In this document: positions 32,694 to 43,502 of the stretch, piece by piece | Position numbering within the stretch: the stretch's first letter is position 1 | How the letters are laid out: every line of letters begins with the position of its first letter | Source of the DNA: Ixodes scapularis | Lineage: Eukaryota > Arthropoda > Arachnida > Ixodida > Ixodidae | DNA length: 64,000 bases | Assembly: GCF_016920785.2 (NCBI RefSeq) | Contig: NW_024609881.1 | Location: forward strand, 44,858,710-44,922,709 | Reading direction: 5' to 3' | The notes under the pieces: generated by a model | The model's input: the letters and a program-made list of their open reading frames with translations, nothing else | Told to the model about the DNA's origin: nothing | Database searches by the model: none | Position numbers and translations under genes: made by a program

Positions 32694-33684
32694 AGGCGCC
32701 CTGCAATCATATTTAAGCGTCTTTCTTTTTTGCGGTTTCCACGTCTCTTGGGGTTCGGGCAAGCCAGCGGGCACGGAGAAAGTAACTAAATATCAGTGCG
32801 TCATATTTTAACCGGACGACACGGAAACCTTCTTCACCGACAGGGGCGACCCGCGGTACCGAAAGCGCGCAAAATGTGACGTCTTAGGTCCTGGGCTTAC
32901 CACTGGTCACAGCCGCTAAAAGCTTCTTTTTAGTCGAAATACAAAATATAAGCGGCGCGAACCATTTCAATTATTTATAAAAGTAGTTTTTATTCAGCAT
33001 TTTAGATCAGAAAAGAAACGAATGTAGTTTATAAAGTACGGAAACAAGAAATGACTTGTCGACATATCCACCACCAAGCAGTGGAAAAGGTGGCGCATAC
33101 TAGAAAAGAGTAGTGGGATCAGGCGCCGACACGGAAAGGTCCCGGATGTACGCGGTGGCGCTGCGTTCGTTTACGGACTGGAGGATCCGATCGCCTCCGA
33201 GCGTTCCGAAGGCCTTCGGCGAGAAGCTTTGCCTTGCGATTTGGCCGTTTCGCGGCATGGCAGCGCGAAGTGACTCCCATTCTGAACTGATCTTTACCCC
33301 GTGTTTGCTGTCATTTGTGGCCAATGAAGTGTCATGCCGAAATAGTCTTTAATTGCGCAGCAAATGCAATGAGCGCCGCTCTGGCCACCCGCTACATGCA
33401 GCCTATACACAGCATGCTTTAGTGGCGCCCTCTTGTGCCGTCGACATGGAGTGCGGCAGCCCGTGAGCGCTCGCTAAGCTCACTAACCCTTATCTACCTC
33501 ATGACCACTCAAGCAACCAAGGACGTCATGAAGGAGGTTATTTTTTGCTTGTTTTTGTAATTTTAATTTGCCTATACCTTTTAGAATAAAGCGAATTTCG
33601 AGAAAAGAAGTTAAGTTACTACGTTCAGTGCGCTCAGGTTCGGTGCAAATTAAAAATTGGTAAAAAAGTCCTTGCAGGGCCCCT
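32694..33684. mobile_element. ~990 bp TTAA element, copy B (inverted)
   Basis: Flanked by perfect TTAA at 32690-32693 and 33685-33688. Its left end AGGCGCCCTGCAATCAT is the same terminus as the right end of copy A, and its right end equals copy A's left end, so the two copies are inverted. Similarity runs the full length, with blocks such as CCACGTCTCTTGGGGTTCGG and GTACGGAAACAAGAAATGAC. Together the pair could form a very long stem with a 259 bp loop. Confidence 0.9.
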
Positions 33685-33725
33685 TTAAGGTGGGCTAGTT
33701 GGTTTAACGTAATGAATTAACAAGT

Positions 33726-33801
33726 GCAAAGGACAGACACGGACATGAAGTAGTCAGAATAGCGCTGTCCTGTCTACTTCATGTCCGTGTCTGTCCTTTG
33801 C
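33726..33801. repeat. Perfect 28 bp hairpin (GCAAAGGACAGACACGGACA)
   Basis: Arms 33726-33753 and 33774-33801 are exact inverses separated by 20 bases. Related text (AAGACACACGGACAAGAAG) occurs in the arms of the larger hairpin at 39299-39671, so this is probably a terminus pair of the same foldback family. Confidence 0.8.
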
Positions 33802-34151
33802 GCCCTTTTTAGGGCTGCCAAATGCTGTCGTCACAGGACCTGGCTACTCTTGACGTGCCTGCTCTACTGTGTCTCTGGATGCCCATGCAAATTAGATTAT
33901 TTGTACGTGCCCTCTTCTCTCCTCAGATATCGCTCGATTTATTACCTTCACAATGTTACACCTGTCGGTGAAATGTCAGTGAAAGGCTCACGTGACAACA
34001 AAAATGCAGAGCCAGCTGGTGAAGCAAGAAAACACTTATCCATTCTAAACAAAAGCGTTATACAAACAAACAACTTAGCGAGCCTAACCTGAGTTTAAAA
34101 TACACTCCACTAGTTAACAACCTGGAATTGTGCAAAATTTTAGGTTGTTAG
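33802..34151. other. No recognisable feature; ends in the target site of the 5.1 kb element
   Basis: Only a short unremarkable frame. The last 8 bases, GTTGTTAG (34144-34151), are one side of the target duplication of the following element. Confidence 0.5.
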
Positions 34152-34619
34152 TAGGGATGCCGCGAACCCGGTTCGATTTCGAAAGGTTTTGATATTTTCG
34201 AAGCGACCTGAGGTTCGAATTCGAAAAATTTCGATATTTTCGTACCAACCGAGGTTCGAAATCGAAAATTTTGCAACGTTCGATCACAGTAGAGTTTCGA
34301 ATACAAAAAGTTGGAAGCTTTCACGGTTTCTAAAATTTCGGGTTCAAATATTTTGAATATTTTTTTACTTCGGGTTCGATAGTTTCGAAGATTTCGAACT
34401 TTCCTAACTTTGAAATTCGAGATATTCGAAAATTTCCTGGAATTTGAAATTCGAAAAATTCGAGGATTTCCAAATTCTTTGGATATCAAATTCGAAAAGT
34501 TTGAACACTTCGAATTTTCATAGACATAAAATTTGAAGATTTCGAACTTTTTTCTAATAAAGGTCGAAGGTTTCGATTCTTTTTTAAGGCTTATAAAAAA
34601 AAAACTTCGAAGATTTTGG

Positions 34620-36215
34620 GGGGGGTTTTTAGCTCCAAGTTTTCATAGTTCAAAGTCCGGTTTTCATGTTGCTCCACAGTTTCAGTTTCAAATAACGCTT
34701 CCACGACTCACTGGTTTTCACGAAATCGGGTTGAGAAAAGTTAGGGTTTGATATTTAGACTCCGCGAAGTTGCGTCAGGCAATTAAATGAGACGACGAGT
34801 GTTCCGGATGGTGCTGGGAATATATGCCAGTGAACAGTGACGTGTGATTATAGATCAGTAATTGTGACCGCCAGCCCGGGGGTGGGGCACAAGAACATAC
34901 TGTTTAACGATACTCATCCAGTTCGAAACGGCCGGGGTGGGCAGGTGGTTGAGGCTCAGAAAAACCTTGAAGCGACCTGGCAAACTACCTCCCCACCCCT
35001 TGCACGCTGGTAGTAATCCGATCGAACGCTGCCCGAGTGACGCTGGCATATAGTAAATGAAGTTTGTAATTGTCCTGGAGGTTTATTTTCCGGGACGGGG
35101 GAAACGCCTCCCAAAAAGCACAGAAGCCGACACAGCTCGAGGTCGAGGAGCGTTCTACCATACAAGTGGCGTCGGAAGAATAAAAACGGGGCGGAAGAGG
35201 AGGGGGCCTTAGCCTTCCCCTTTTCTTCTTTCACATATTTCGTACTGTTAAAGAAAACAATACGGAAAAAGAGGGCGTGGTCGAGCTTATTTTAATCTGA
35301 AATTATTTATGCATATCTATAGCTTACTGCCACTCTTCACTGCATAAAAGATTGCGCACATGGTCATTCGCGGAAACTCGTCAGAGGCACTACTTGTTGC
35401 ATGCTTATACTGGTTCGGAAGTTCAAAGCTACGTCTTTTCGACCTAAATAACTGTGCCATTGATAAAAAAAAAATAAAATAAATAAACATAACAATAAAT
35501 ACGGAAAAAAAAGCTGAAAAAAAGAAAAGGAATTCGCCGGAAGTGTTGTATTCTTGCATATTCAGATTCTCAGAACTTTGAAACAAGTTTCTCCTACCAA
35601 AATATGTACAGGCTAAAAAAAAAAAAACTTCCCAAAAACGTGAAACGGGAAAACATGTTTTTTTTTTGTTTTTTTTTTTAATGACGTGCTGAGCTTCAAC
35701 GACACTAGATATCTTCTCCCATGAGTTCATATATTCCTTAACGTGAATAACAAAAACGAACGTTATTTTGTATTCTGCAGATGGCAATGATATGTACTGT
35801 CTGTAGTGTTAATTTAAATGCGATACCTTAAACAACTTACGAAAAAAATACCAAGTTTAGCGCATAATTGCGCGTAGATACATATTTGGACATTTCTTCA
35901 AAACTCATCTTGAATAACAATCATCACATCTTAAGACGACACTTACCTAGGCTACAGATGGATCATTTTTAAAAAGTTAACATCTCTAACATAAACAGCT
36001 TTGGCTACAGCGCACTTCAAATATGGCACAAACGACAATCGTCAAAAAAAAACGTCGTCCTTCCTCGCCCCTTCGGGAATTTATTTCTTTAAAACTAAGA
36101 AAACCAGAACATTGAAATAAACGGTAAACCGTATCGTAAGGAACGCAGCACCGCATGTAAAAATTCCAGAAATAAAAATTACGAATGTACCTCACTACAT
36201 GAATTCAAATGAAAC
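34620..36215. other. Insertion block of unclear type within the 5.1 kb element
   Basis: The TTCGAA array stops at about 34620 and resumes at about 36215. Around 34850-35050 the minus strand resembles the body of the tRNA-Ser/Leu-like SINE (AACTGGATGAGTATCGT versus ATCTGGATGAGCATCGT). 35450-35700 is A/T-rich with homopolymer runs; the long minus-strand frame at 35317-35787 is a composition artefact. Exact insertion ends were not resolved. Confidence 0.4.
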
Positions 36216-36613
36216 CGTCCGCCGGGCTTTCGAAGTTCGACGAACGTCGAACTTTTACCCTAAAAGTTTGAAGGTCGTCGACCCTTTGACATTTCAGGAT
36301 TCGAAACTTTTCGAATTCTCTTAATAAATGAGTTCGAAAATTATCGAATTCCTTAGCTTAGAAAATTCGAAAAGCTTCTAACTTTTTAGTACAAAAAGTT
36401 AGAAAGTTCGAAAATCATCGATTTTTTTAGTCTATCAAGGTCGAAAGTTCGACAAGCATCAAATTTTTTAGCGTAATAAGTTTGACGATTCGAAAAGCGT
36501 TGAAATTCTTATAGCGAGTTTGTTTCACACGCACTGGCACCGTTCGAGTTCTCTCCCAGAATGCATCGCACTCGCAGAGTGTTGCTCGGAGAACTGGACT
36601 CAAACGAACCCGC

Positions 36614-37238
36614 CAGAGCCGTATATGAAGAGAGTTTGGCCATTCGTTGGGAAGTATAGGAGATAAATGAGGAGGCGCCATTGGCCGAAAGCGGGCTGGG
36701 CGTGTTCCAGGGCGTCTTCAGAAATTCGAATGTGGCCAACCAGAAGCCGGAAATAATACCCTGGCGGTGGTCGCGAGAAACGAACCTGATAACTGCATTG
36801 GAGTGACTCGATGGCTGAAAATATGGTACACGTGATGTTTCAATCACGCTCATCAAAAATGATGGTGGAAGAGTGCGACTAGTGGAATGATCGACATAAT
36901 CCGTACGCCAAACGCCGAGGGCCGGGAATCTGCCGTCCGAGCGGTCACTCTCTCTCCGCGCAAAACAGAGTTGAGTGGCGCATTCGTTTCTTACATCTTC
37001 CTGCATGATCATGATGAAAACAACACGTGCACCCTATTTTCAACCACGAAGAGTTACTACACTTCACTCTTACGCGCTCGACTTTTGATCAGAACTGTTT
37101 GCCGCTACCACCGCTAGGGGATTCTTTTCGGCTTCTGGTTGGTCAAGAGAGCATGCCCAGCCCTCTTTCCGAGTCTGCCGCACGCCCTGGCTCTGCCCGC
37201 GCCTCCCACTGACCAAACTCTCTACATATACGGCTCTG
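36614..37238. mobile_element. hAT MITE, CAGAGCCGT family, copy 2
   Basis: Ends CAGAGCCGTATATGAAGAG and, inverted, CAGAGCCGTATATGTAGAG. A perfect 8 bp duplication, GAACCCGC, flanks it (36606-36613, 37239-37246). 625 bp, the best preserved full-length member here. Internal landmarks GTGATGTTTCAATCA and GGCCAACCAGAAGC are shared with copies 1 and 3. Confidence 0.95.
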
Positions 37239-38259
37239 GAACCCGCCAAATGCACCGAGTGCAGAAGACTGATGCTGCCACCATCTATGTTGTAGAAAAG
37301 GTACCGACCTCAAACCGAAACTAGCGCCTTTCTGTTCGGAGTGATGGGTGAACGACAGTGCAGTCCCTACCAACATTTATCTACAAACGTTGAACGCTGC
37401 AACCTGTAGTTTATAGTTGCGATGACTTCAAGCAACTCGGCTGCCGTAGAGATAGTTACCGACAGCGTAAAGTTCCGCACCCAGCTGTCTACAAAGCAGC
37501 TGGTTGCGATCTTTCAATTTTTGTAACCGTTTACACTGAAGAAAACTGATGATGCTGTCCGAGCAGAAGCTTGATCCGTTTGAGCATGGTATTATGCGTG
37601 AACCACTGAAAGGGTACGGCTGAAAACTAGTCTGTTGGAATATCCTGCAAAACTTTTCGTGGGACTTTTGATATCGATCGTCATTACAGGTGGATCAGAT
37701 ATTAGCCTTGGTGAGGACGTGGAGAACGAGAGCTTTCTCGAACAAAATAAGACGGGGCAAGTTAGCTGACGTAGGTAAATGTTAAGCATGATGATGTTGC
37801 CCAAGCCTCGGGTAAAGCCACTATGTTTAGCTTTCTTTGATGATTCGGCAGTCAGAGGTTTCTGCTGGGGGAGTCGACAAGTGTTAATTTTTTTCACCCA
37901 CACACCGATGGTGATAAACATCTCGGAAGCCGCTGATGCGTTTGTTCTGAGCATTTCTTGACACACTGGTATATTTCAGCGTACGGCAAACAGAGCGACT
38001 TAAAACCTGCAAATAAAGCACGGGATGTCAATTGCTTCCTTCATGAACTAGCCGACGCTCACAATTCAAGCTCGCGTTTGATTCCGTTGCCCGCGGGACG
38101 CGATTTCTATCAGAAAGTCTACTTTTTTTTTTTCTTTCGGTTCCGCGACACATCGTAGCAGACGAACCCTCGTCGTCTGCTCCCGCTCCTCGCCGGGCGC
38201 GCCGGAGCGAGGCATGACGGGATTGCATTTTGGCGCACCCCCGATTTTCTCGGTGCAGC

Positions 38260-38933
38260 TAGAGCACTATATAGCTCCTTCGGAGCAGAGTAGCGCAATC
38301 TAGAACGCCGTCTCTCGGCGACTAGCGGCGAACGCCCGGAGGTTCCAACTGCGGTCAGAAATGCATGGAGAACGTGAGAAAATCGTTGTTTCTTCAGTTT
38401 TGTGGGGATGTGCGGAATGGAAATCATTTTTGACATAAGAATGAAACATTTTGGAATAATATGCGATAAGTTTTGTGCCATACAAGGACGTAACTTTTTT
38501 TAAAAAATTGCCTGAGCGGCGTCATGCAGCAGACGACACGGCGACGTCACACCATTCACGTGACCCGCTCCGGCCAACCCGAAAAGCCCATCTCCGCTGC
38601 GAGCAAAATTCGTCTGCTCCAAACGCCATTGCCTTGGAAATTGCCTTCTCAAAATTTGCACACGCATCCGATATTATTAAAACTTTGATAAAGTGTTTAG
38701 CGCTTTACTAACTTCACGACAGGCTAGTTTTGAAAAATGTGAACTCGCCGTTAGTTTTTTTAATCAGCCGCGTTATGTCGATCTCCATGTATTATCCCAT
38801 AGGGCGGGCCGCCTCCTGGAACCCTGAGTACCACGTGACTCGCGCCGAGCCGCTATGTCGGCCATGTTGTCGGCAAAACACGGGGTTCAAAGGATTGCGC
38901 TACTCTGCTCCGTAGGAGCTATATAGTGCTCTA
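38260..38933. mobile_element. hAT-type MITE with TAGAGCACTATATAGCTCC ends
   Basis: The left end TAGAGCACTATATAGCTCC and its exact inverse at the right, continuing through CAGAGTAGCGCAATC, give TIRs of about 40 bp. A perfect 8 bp duplication GGTGCAGC flanks it (38252-38259, 38934-38941). 674 bp, non-coding. Confidence 0.92.
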
Positions 38934-39298
38934 GGTGCAGCGAGTGCATGCACGCGTGGGGTGTCGCCGCTGAAACGAACTCGGAGAGTGCAACTACTCA
39001 TGGAGTGCCTGCCGAAACGAACCCGCTTTACGCCGCGAGCGGGTACGCGTGGACAGGAGTGCCGTGAAACGAACTCGCTATTAGTTTAACAAGTTCGAAA
39101 ATTCGACTTCCGTCGAATTTTACAATATAGAAAGTTCAAAAAATCGAAATCTTTCGAACCTTTCGAAATACTTGTTGCGATCATCCGAACTTCGATTCGA
39201 ACTTCGATCGAAAAAAGTTCGCGGCATCCCTAGTTGTTAGTGGAAACCGGGTAGCGCTTGTCCTGTGTACTCTTCCTCTTGTAAGAATAGAAAGTTGG

Positions 39299-39671
39299 GC
39301 GAGTTGGTAAGAATCCATTTGAAAAACAGCGCGAAAGACACACGGACAAGAAGCAGAGACACAGGACGAGGCGCTGACTATCAACTATATAGTTAGAAGA
39401 AACACAGAGAAATTCACGCGAGGACGACTTCGTCTTATTCCTCTTCCACCAGTCATTCACCATTTTGGTGAATGACTGGTGCGTGGTGCAAAATGTTGCG
39501 TGCAAAATGGTGAATGACTGGTGGAAGAGGAATAAGACGAAGTCGTCCTCGCGTGAATTTCTCTGTGTTTCTTCTAAATATACAGTTGATAGTCGGCGCC
39601 TCGTCCTGTGTCATCTCCTTCTTGTCCGTGTGTCTTTCGCGCTGTTTTTCAAATGGATTCTTCAACTTGGC
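39299..39671. mobile_element. Foldback element with ~169 bp arms
   Basis: 39299-39467 pairs with 39503-39671 with few mismatches, around a 35 bp spacer that itself carries a second copy of GTGAATGACTGGTG, giving an inner hairpin at 39449-39481. The arms include AGACACACGGACAAGAAG, which ties it to the hairpin at 33726-33801. No target duplication identified. The frames on both strands here are mirror images of each other. Confidence 0.85.
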
Positions 39672-41814
39672 CTTGTCTTTCGCGCTTTTTATTTACGTAA
39701 TGTTTAACCAACAAGGCCAACAAATTATTTTGCTGGAATATTACCCAAAGCGAGCGGAGCGTGTGAGAAAGGGTGTGGCGGTGCTGTGCCGCAAACCGCC
39801 AGACCGAAACCGAAACTAACCGAGAACCCTTGGCCGATTTCGGCGCAATAGGTATTTCGTCTGCTGCTTCCAAGGACTCCATGGCTGCTTCTCACGGACG
39901 GCGTCCTCCCATAGGCGAAACCAGATTTTTTTCCTCCTAACTTTTTAATGCGGCAATGGTAAGTATTGACATTTTTCGCATCTTGCTCGAACGGCTGGGG
40001 CTACGTTTTGACGGAGTTGGAGCTCCCGGCAATGAGCTAGTTCATTTTTTGATACGAAAAGCAGAGTTCGGATTTCTCACAAACGCCCGGTAGCGTATTT
40101 TGAAATCCTACCCATTACAGGGGGGCGGAGCCAAGGAAAAAACAAAAACAAACAAAACAAAACTATGTCGGCTCCTATTGGTCCACGTGACTATGACGTC
40201 ATTGGCTGCTCCCTTTAGTGGCAGCAGCCCCTTTTTTATTTTTGTATTGTTTTAATTACAAATGCGCTTTAATAGACACTTGCGTGAGGTGCAATAATAG
40301 TTAAAATAGTTAGCGATGCTTTTAATTAGGAACAAAAGTCGTTGCGCTAGCATTAAATAACGTCCAAAGATGCGATTGCACGGCCGAGACGACGCGGACG
40401 GACGTGTGTACGCTGATGTGCGCGCGGGATTTATCTCGCACGCTTCCAAAGGTTTGTGGTTTCTAGTTTATGTAATTGTGTTTTTATAGTCTCGAGCATC
40501 TCCGCGCATTGAAACACGCCGCACTCCAGAATGCCAGTGTCAGTTTGATGGAGGCGATACTGTTTGTATTGTACGCCGAGCTACTGAAGCCTTTAAGCCT
40601 AGCTGGAGAAAAGACGATAGACTTGTTTGCATTTAAAACGTGAAATGTCGTGTTCGGAAGGTACGTACGTACAATGCCAGACCAGCTGAACCAGTCCCAC
40701 ACGAACAGTTGTTTAGACTGGTGCTCGACCGCGAGAAGCGCACATCCGAGAAACTGCCTACGATAGCAGCCAACTTTGCTGAACTCCGAGACATGTCGGA
40801 AGGGTTCCGCACCGCGGGAGACTGCAACGCCGAATCTGTACCGCGGAGTCGCACAGGTTCGCTTGCGAAGGACCTTCACACGGTTATATGCGAAATATAA
40901 GATAGTCGCACCTTAGGGACACTTATCAAAGCTTTGGCATGCTATTGTGAAGTATCACAAAATCTGCAACTTCAAAATTTGTTTCAAGAAGAATGCGGGT
41001 TGACTGCATACCTCCTGAAGCAGTGCAACCTCGTTTGAATATTACAACCTACCTAGGCCTTCACAGGCATGAAGCAGTCTCTCGACACGAACAATGACCC
41101 TCTTGTCACCATATCAAATGAAAAACGAGTTGGCTGGACCGTTATAGGGTTGAAGAAAGTGTATATTCAGAAAACGGTAAAAATATATACAAATGTGCAA
41201 ATAAACTTGAATCCTCCTCAGTTTGTGTGGACTTGATTTTCCGGTTCTCTTCACCGGTCTTGTCACTGTCCCGAAGCTCCGGCAAACCAGCTGTTCACCT
41301 GCTTGGTCGTCGAATCCAGGTGCTCTAACAGTGGCACCTGGATTCATACACTTGCGGGCACCTACCTATCTTAAAATGGCAATGCCTCGGGCACCTGCCA
41401 GAATTAAAGATAGTTGGGTGGGTTCCTTCAGGTCGCTGCCAAGAGTTGCTCCTGCCGGTGAATTATCATTCCAGCTTCTCGTCTGCAGGTGCCCCGGGGT
41501 CGCCGCCGAGAATTCCCGCAAGGGCCTCAGATCATTACAGAGTTTGTCTGGTTGTCACTGAAACACTCGTCAGGGTGATCATCGGAGTCGACTTGCACGG
41601 GACACGCCAAACTCTGCTGTTCAACCCTTGCCACTAGCTGCTCGCTCCCGGTTGGTTCGCCTCTCCTATTCCTGGCTGGATCCCCTTCACCAGAATTTAG
41701 TTGCACTAAATTTCTCATGTGGCATGTTAAGCATTCTGTACACAGTTTCCCAGTCACATCACTTTGTAGCCCTAAATAATTGTGTTGTGTGTGTTTAGGC
41801 TGCCAGAAGTTATT
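39672..41814. other. Mostly unassigned; contains a dispersed repeat at 39870-40035
   Basis: 39870-40035 is the inverse of 28515-28660. Opposed frames at 40484-40900 and frames at 41223-41561 and 41527-41757 overlap each other and show no domain; the last (EGDPARNRRGEPTGSEQLVARVEQ) is acidic and could be a retroelement shred, but this is a guess. A GTGACTATGACGTCATTGG string at about 40187 includes a TGACGTCA site. Confidence 0.35.
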
Positions 41815-41905
41815 CAGCCTCAGTGGGCAGCAGGTGTCTCGGCTGTAGGTGAGAAATGTAGCCAGTGCAGTACCCCTGCAAGCCTAGGGTCTTTAACGAC
41901 CATTA
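41815..41905 (-). repeat. 3' fragment of a tRNA-Ser/Leu-like SINE
   Basis: CTGTAGGTGAGAAATGTAGCCAGTGCAGTAC and GGGTCTTTAACG match the tail of the complete copy at 52851-53136. The tRNA-like head is missing. Confidence 0.6.
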
Positions 41906-42149
41906 ACATCCCAACAAACACAATATATTTTCCTGCATAACCTATTGCACAGCCAACAAACCCCCCATTTTGACTATGTCATTAATTAACTGGAAACTTC
42001 ACCCAGTATATTTTTCAATCCTTCCTACCTACCAAGGCTTTCCTCCTACCGTATTGCAGCTCGAAGCACATACAGCAAAAGCTTCTTCCACACAGCAGTT
42101 TTAGCTTGTCTTAATAATGATTGGGGTTGTGTGGATATTTATACAGCGT

Positions 42150-42405
42150 GTAGTTAGTCAGCCATTTCAAAGTTGCGACAAGTCACTTGCTGTAGGTGAG
42201 CTATTTAGCCAGTGCAGTACAACCGCTAGTCTGGTGTATTTAATGTACCTTATGATATACGACCGCACGCCGGTATGATGCTCATCCAGATAGAAACGAG
42301 CAGGGGTGGCGATTGAGCCCAGGATTCCTGGGCTCCGCAGCGCGAGCTTTCGCTCCATGTGCTCCGAGCTGTTGTGCGCTACTCCAGTCGTCCACCGATT
42401 TCCCT
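42150..42405 (-). repeat. tRNA-Ser/Leu-like SINE, minus orientation
   Basis: Minus-strand head CGGTGGACGACTGGAGTAGCGCAC corresponds to GGTGGCCGAGTGGGCTGAAGCGCAC in the copy at 53 kb, followed by GGAGCGAAAGCTCGCGCTGC, a box-B-like GGGCTCAATCGCC, ATCTGGATGAGCATCATACC and a CTGCACTGGCTAAATAGCTC tail. The homology is full length. Confidence 0.8.
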
Positions 42406-43164
42406 CTTTTAGCTTGTCTTACTAAACTGACCGACTGCCAGCTCATTTCCATAAAAAATATCAACATGTCTTCACATTTGAGATAACAAAAACAATCTCT
42501 CATTTTAGCAGTAGCCTGCATAGCGTTCGACATCCTATACTCCTGGCTAAAATGTATGTTCTACCATTTTTGCAGTTGTACACTGTTAGTGCAGACAGGA
42601 CACCTGTGTTATTTCACATTTTACTCAAACAGGGTATGGGCAAGCATAAAACATTTACCGCTTCATTTGGTTACCTGAATGATCATTCTCCGCCATACTG
42701 TAGTAGTTTTAATGACAGCCTCACAACTTAAGACACGAACAAGAAAAACCAGCTCTTGCTTGTTTGTGCTGTGTTGCACCTGTGTTGCCATCCTCGCATA
42801 AAGCATCATGTTTATAATGTATGTCGCTGTCATCTTGCGTCTCCATTTGTTTCTCTGGCCAACCGACATTCATGAAACACAGCTGAAAAGTCTTGTCTCC
42901 TATTTCCTCTCGCTACTTCTGTGACTCGCAATGGTTTAACAGTGTATGAAAGGGGTGGTGCAATGATTTTCATACTTTGGCCTATTAACTGCAAGGACTA
43001 ATCTGTCACTTATAGAATAAAGAGCATTCCTGCGTGCGCTAGTTTTTATTTAAAAAAATTAAACAAATCAAAGGTGAAAGTGCCCATCAACTCTCACGTC
43101 GTCTTTCAAGTGACGTCTCTGGGAGCCACCTGGCTTCCTTTTGTGTTCTCCCTCACAAACCCCA
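42406..43164. other. No gene identified
   Basis: Short frames only; no boundary or motif seen. Confidence 0.4.
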
Positions 43165-43340
43165 GAAGCTTCCTTTGCAATTGTCGACTTTTCAAAGATG
43201 AGCATCGCCGCACGTCGTGGCAAGCGACCGACACAAAGGACAGTTTGTCACGGGGCTGCTGGCCAGTGTAGCAGAAGAGGGGGACAGGTTTTGTTGACTT
43301 CCACGAATACACCAGTGACGTGCCAGGGTAGGTGCGGTGC
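43165..43340 (-). repeat. Dispersed ~170 bp repeat, inverse of 55785-55945
   Basis: On the minus strand AAGTCAACAAAACCTGTCCC, CTTCTGCTACACTGGCC, TCGCTTGCCACGAC and AAAAGTCGACAATTG match 55785-55945 in order. Both copies keep a readable frame with KSTKPVP and VACHD/SLATTF segments, so a protein-coding ancestor is possible. Confidence 0.7.
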
Positions 43341-43502
43341 AAGCTACATGCTCGTTGGACCAGTCATATTTAAATCTTTCACCATGTAATTACGCGTTCG
43401 CTCATGCCCACACTCGGAGAGTGGGGTGAGGTGATGAAAGGGAGGTGGTTGATGGGTTCGGAGAGCGCATAGCTCCCACATCACTGACAGCTTAGGAGTG
43501 AA
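43330..43502. mobile_element. MITE with TTCACCCCTAAGCTGA ends, copy 2 (left end lost)
   Basis: Shares GTGCAAGCTACATGCTCGTTGGACCAG near the left and CACTGACAGCTTAGGAGTGAA at the right with copies at 29406 and 50217. The left terminal repeat is replaced by the end of the dispersed repeat. Confidence 0.5.

Larger units (their letters stand above)
36512..39080. mobile_element. 2.57 kb TTA-flanked element nested in the 5.1 kb element
   Basis: Ends TAGCGAGTTTGTTTCAC and, inverted, TAGCGAGTTCGTTTCAC (one mismatch), flanked by TTA at 36509-36511 and 39081-39083. A 3 bp TTA duplication is typical of PIF/Harbinger elements, which is how I would class it, tentatively. It interrupts the TTCGAA array. 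It contains two separate hAT-type MITEs, so its own sequence is about 1.27 kb. No transposase motif was seen. Confidence 0.8.
34152..39232. mobile_element. 5.1 kb hAT-like element with TTCGAA-rich arrays, nested host
   Basis: Ends TAGGGATGCCGCGAAC and its exact inverse, flanked by a perfect 8 bp duplication GTTGTTAG (34144-34151 and 39233-39240). An 8 bp duplication with a TAGGGATG start fits the hAT superfamily. Three stretches of TTCGAAAATTTCG-type text (34160-34620, 36215-36510, 39085-39225) form the original body; two foreign blocks (about 34620-36215, and the element 36512-39080) separate them. With those removed, the original would be under 1 kb and non-autonomous. No transposase motif was found. 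Confidence 0.9.

Noticed and set aside
35317..35787. 156-codon minus-strand open frame
   Set aside because: Composition (F, I, K, S from A/T runs and homopolymers) and lack of any motif indicate a chance frame in A/T-rich DNA.
34152..39232. Centromere- or satellite-type interpretation of the TTCGAA arrays
   Set aside because: The arrays stop at TIRs with a perfect 8 bp duplication and are split by other elements, so they belong to a transposon.
39465..39819. Mirror-image frames on both strands
   Set aside because: They arise from the inverted arms of the foldback element, not from a gene.
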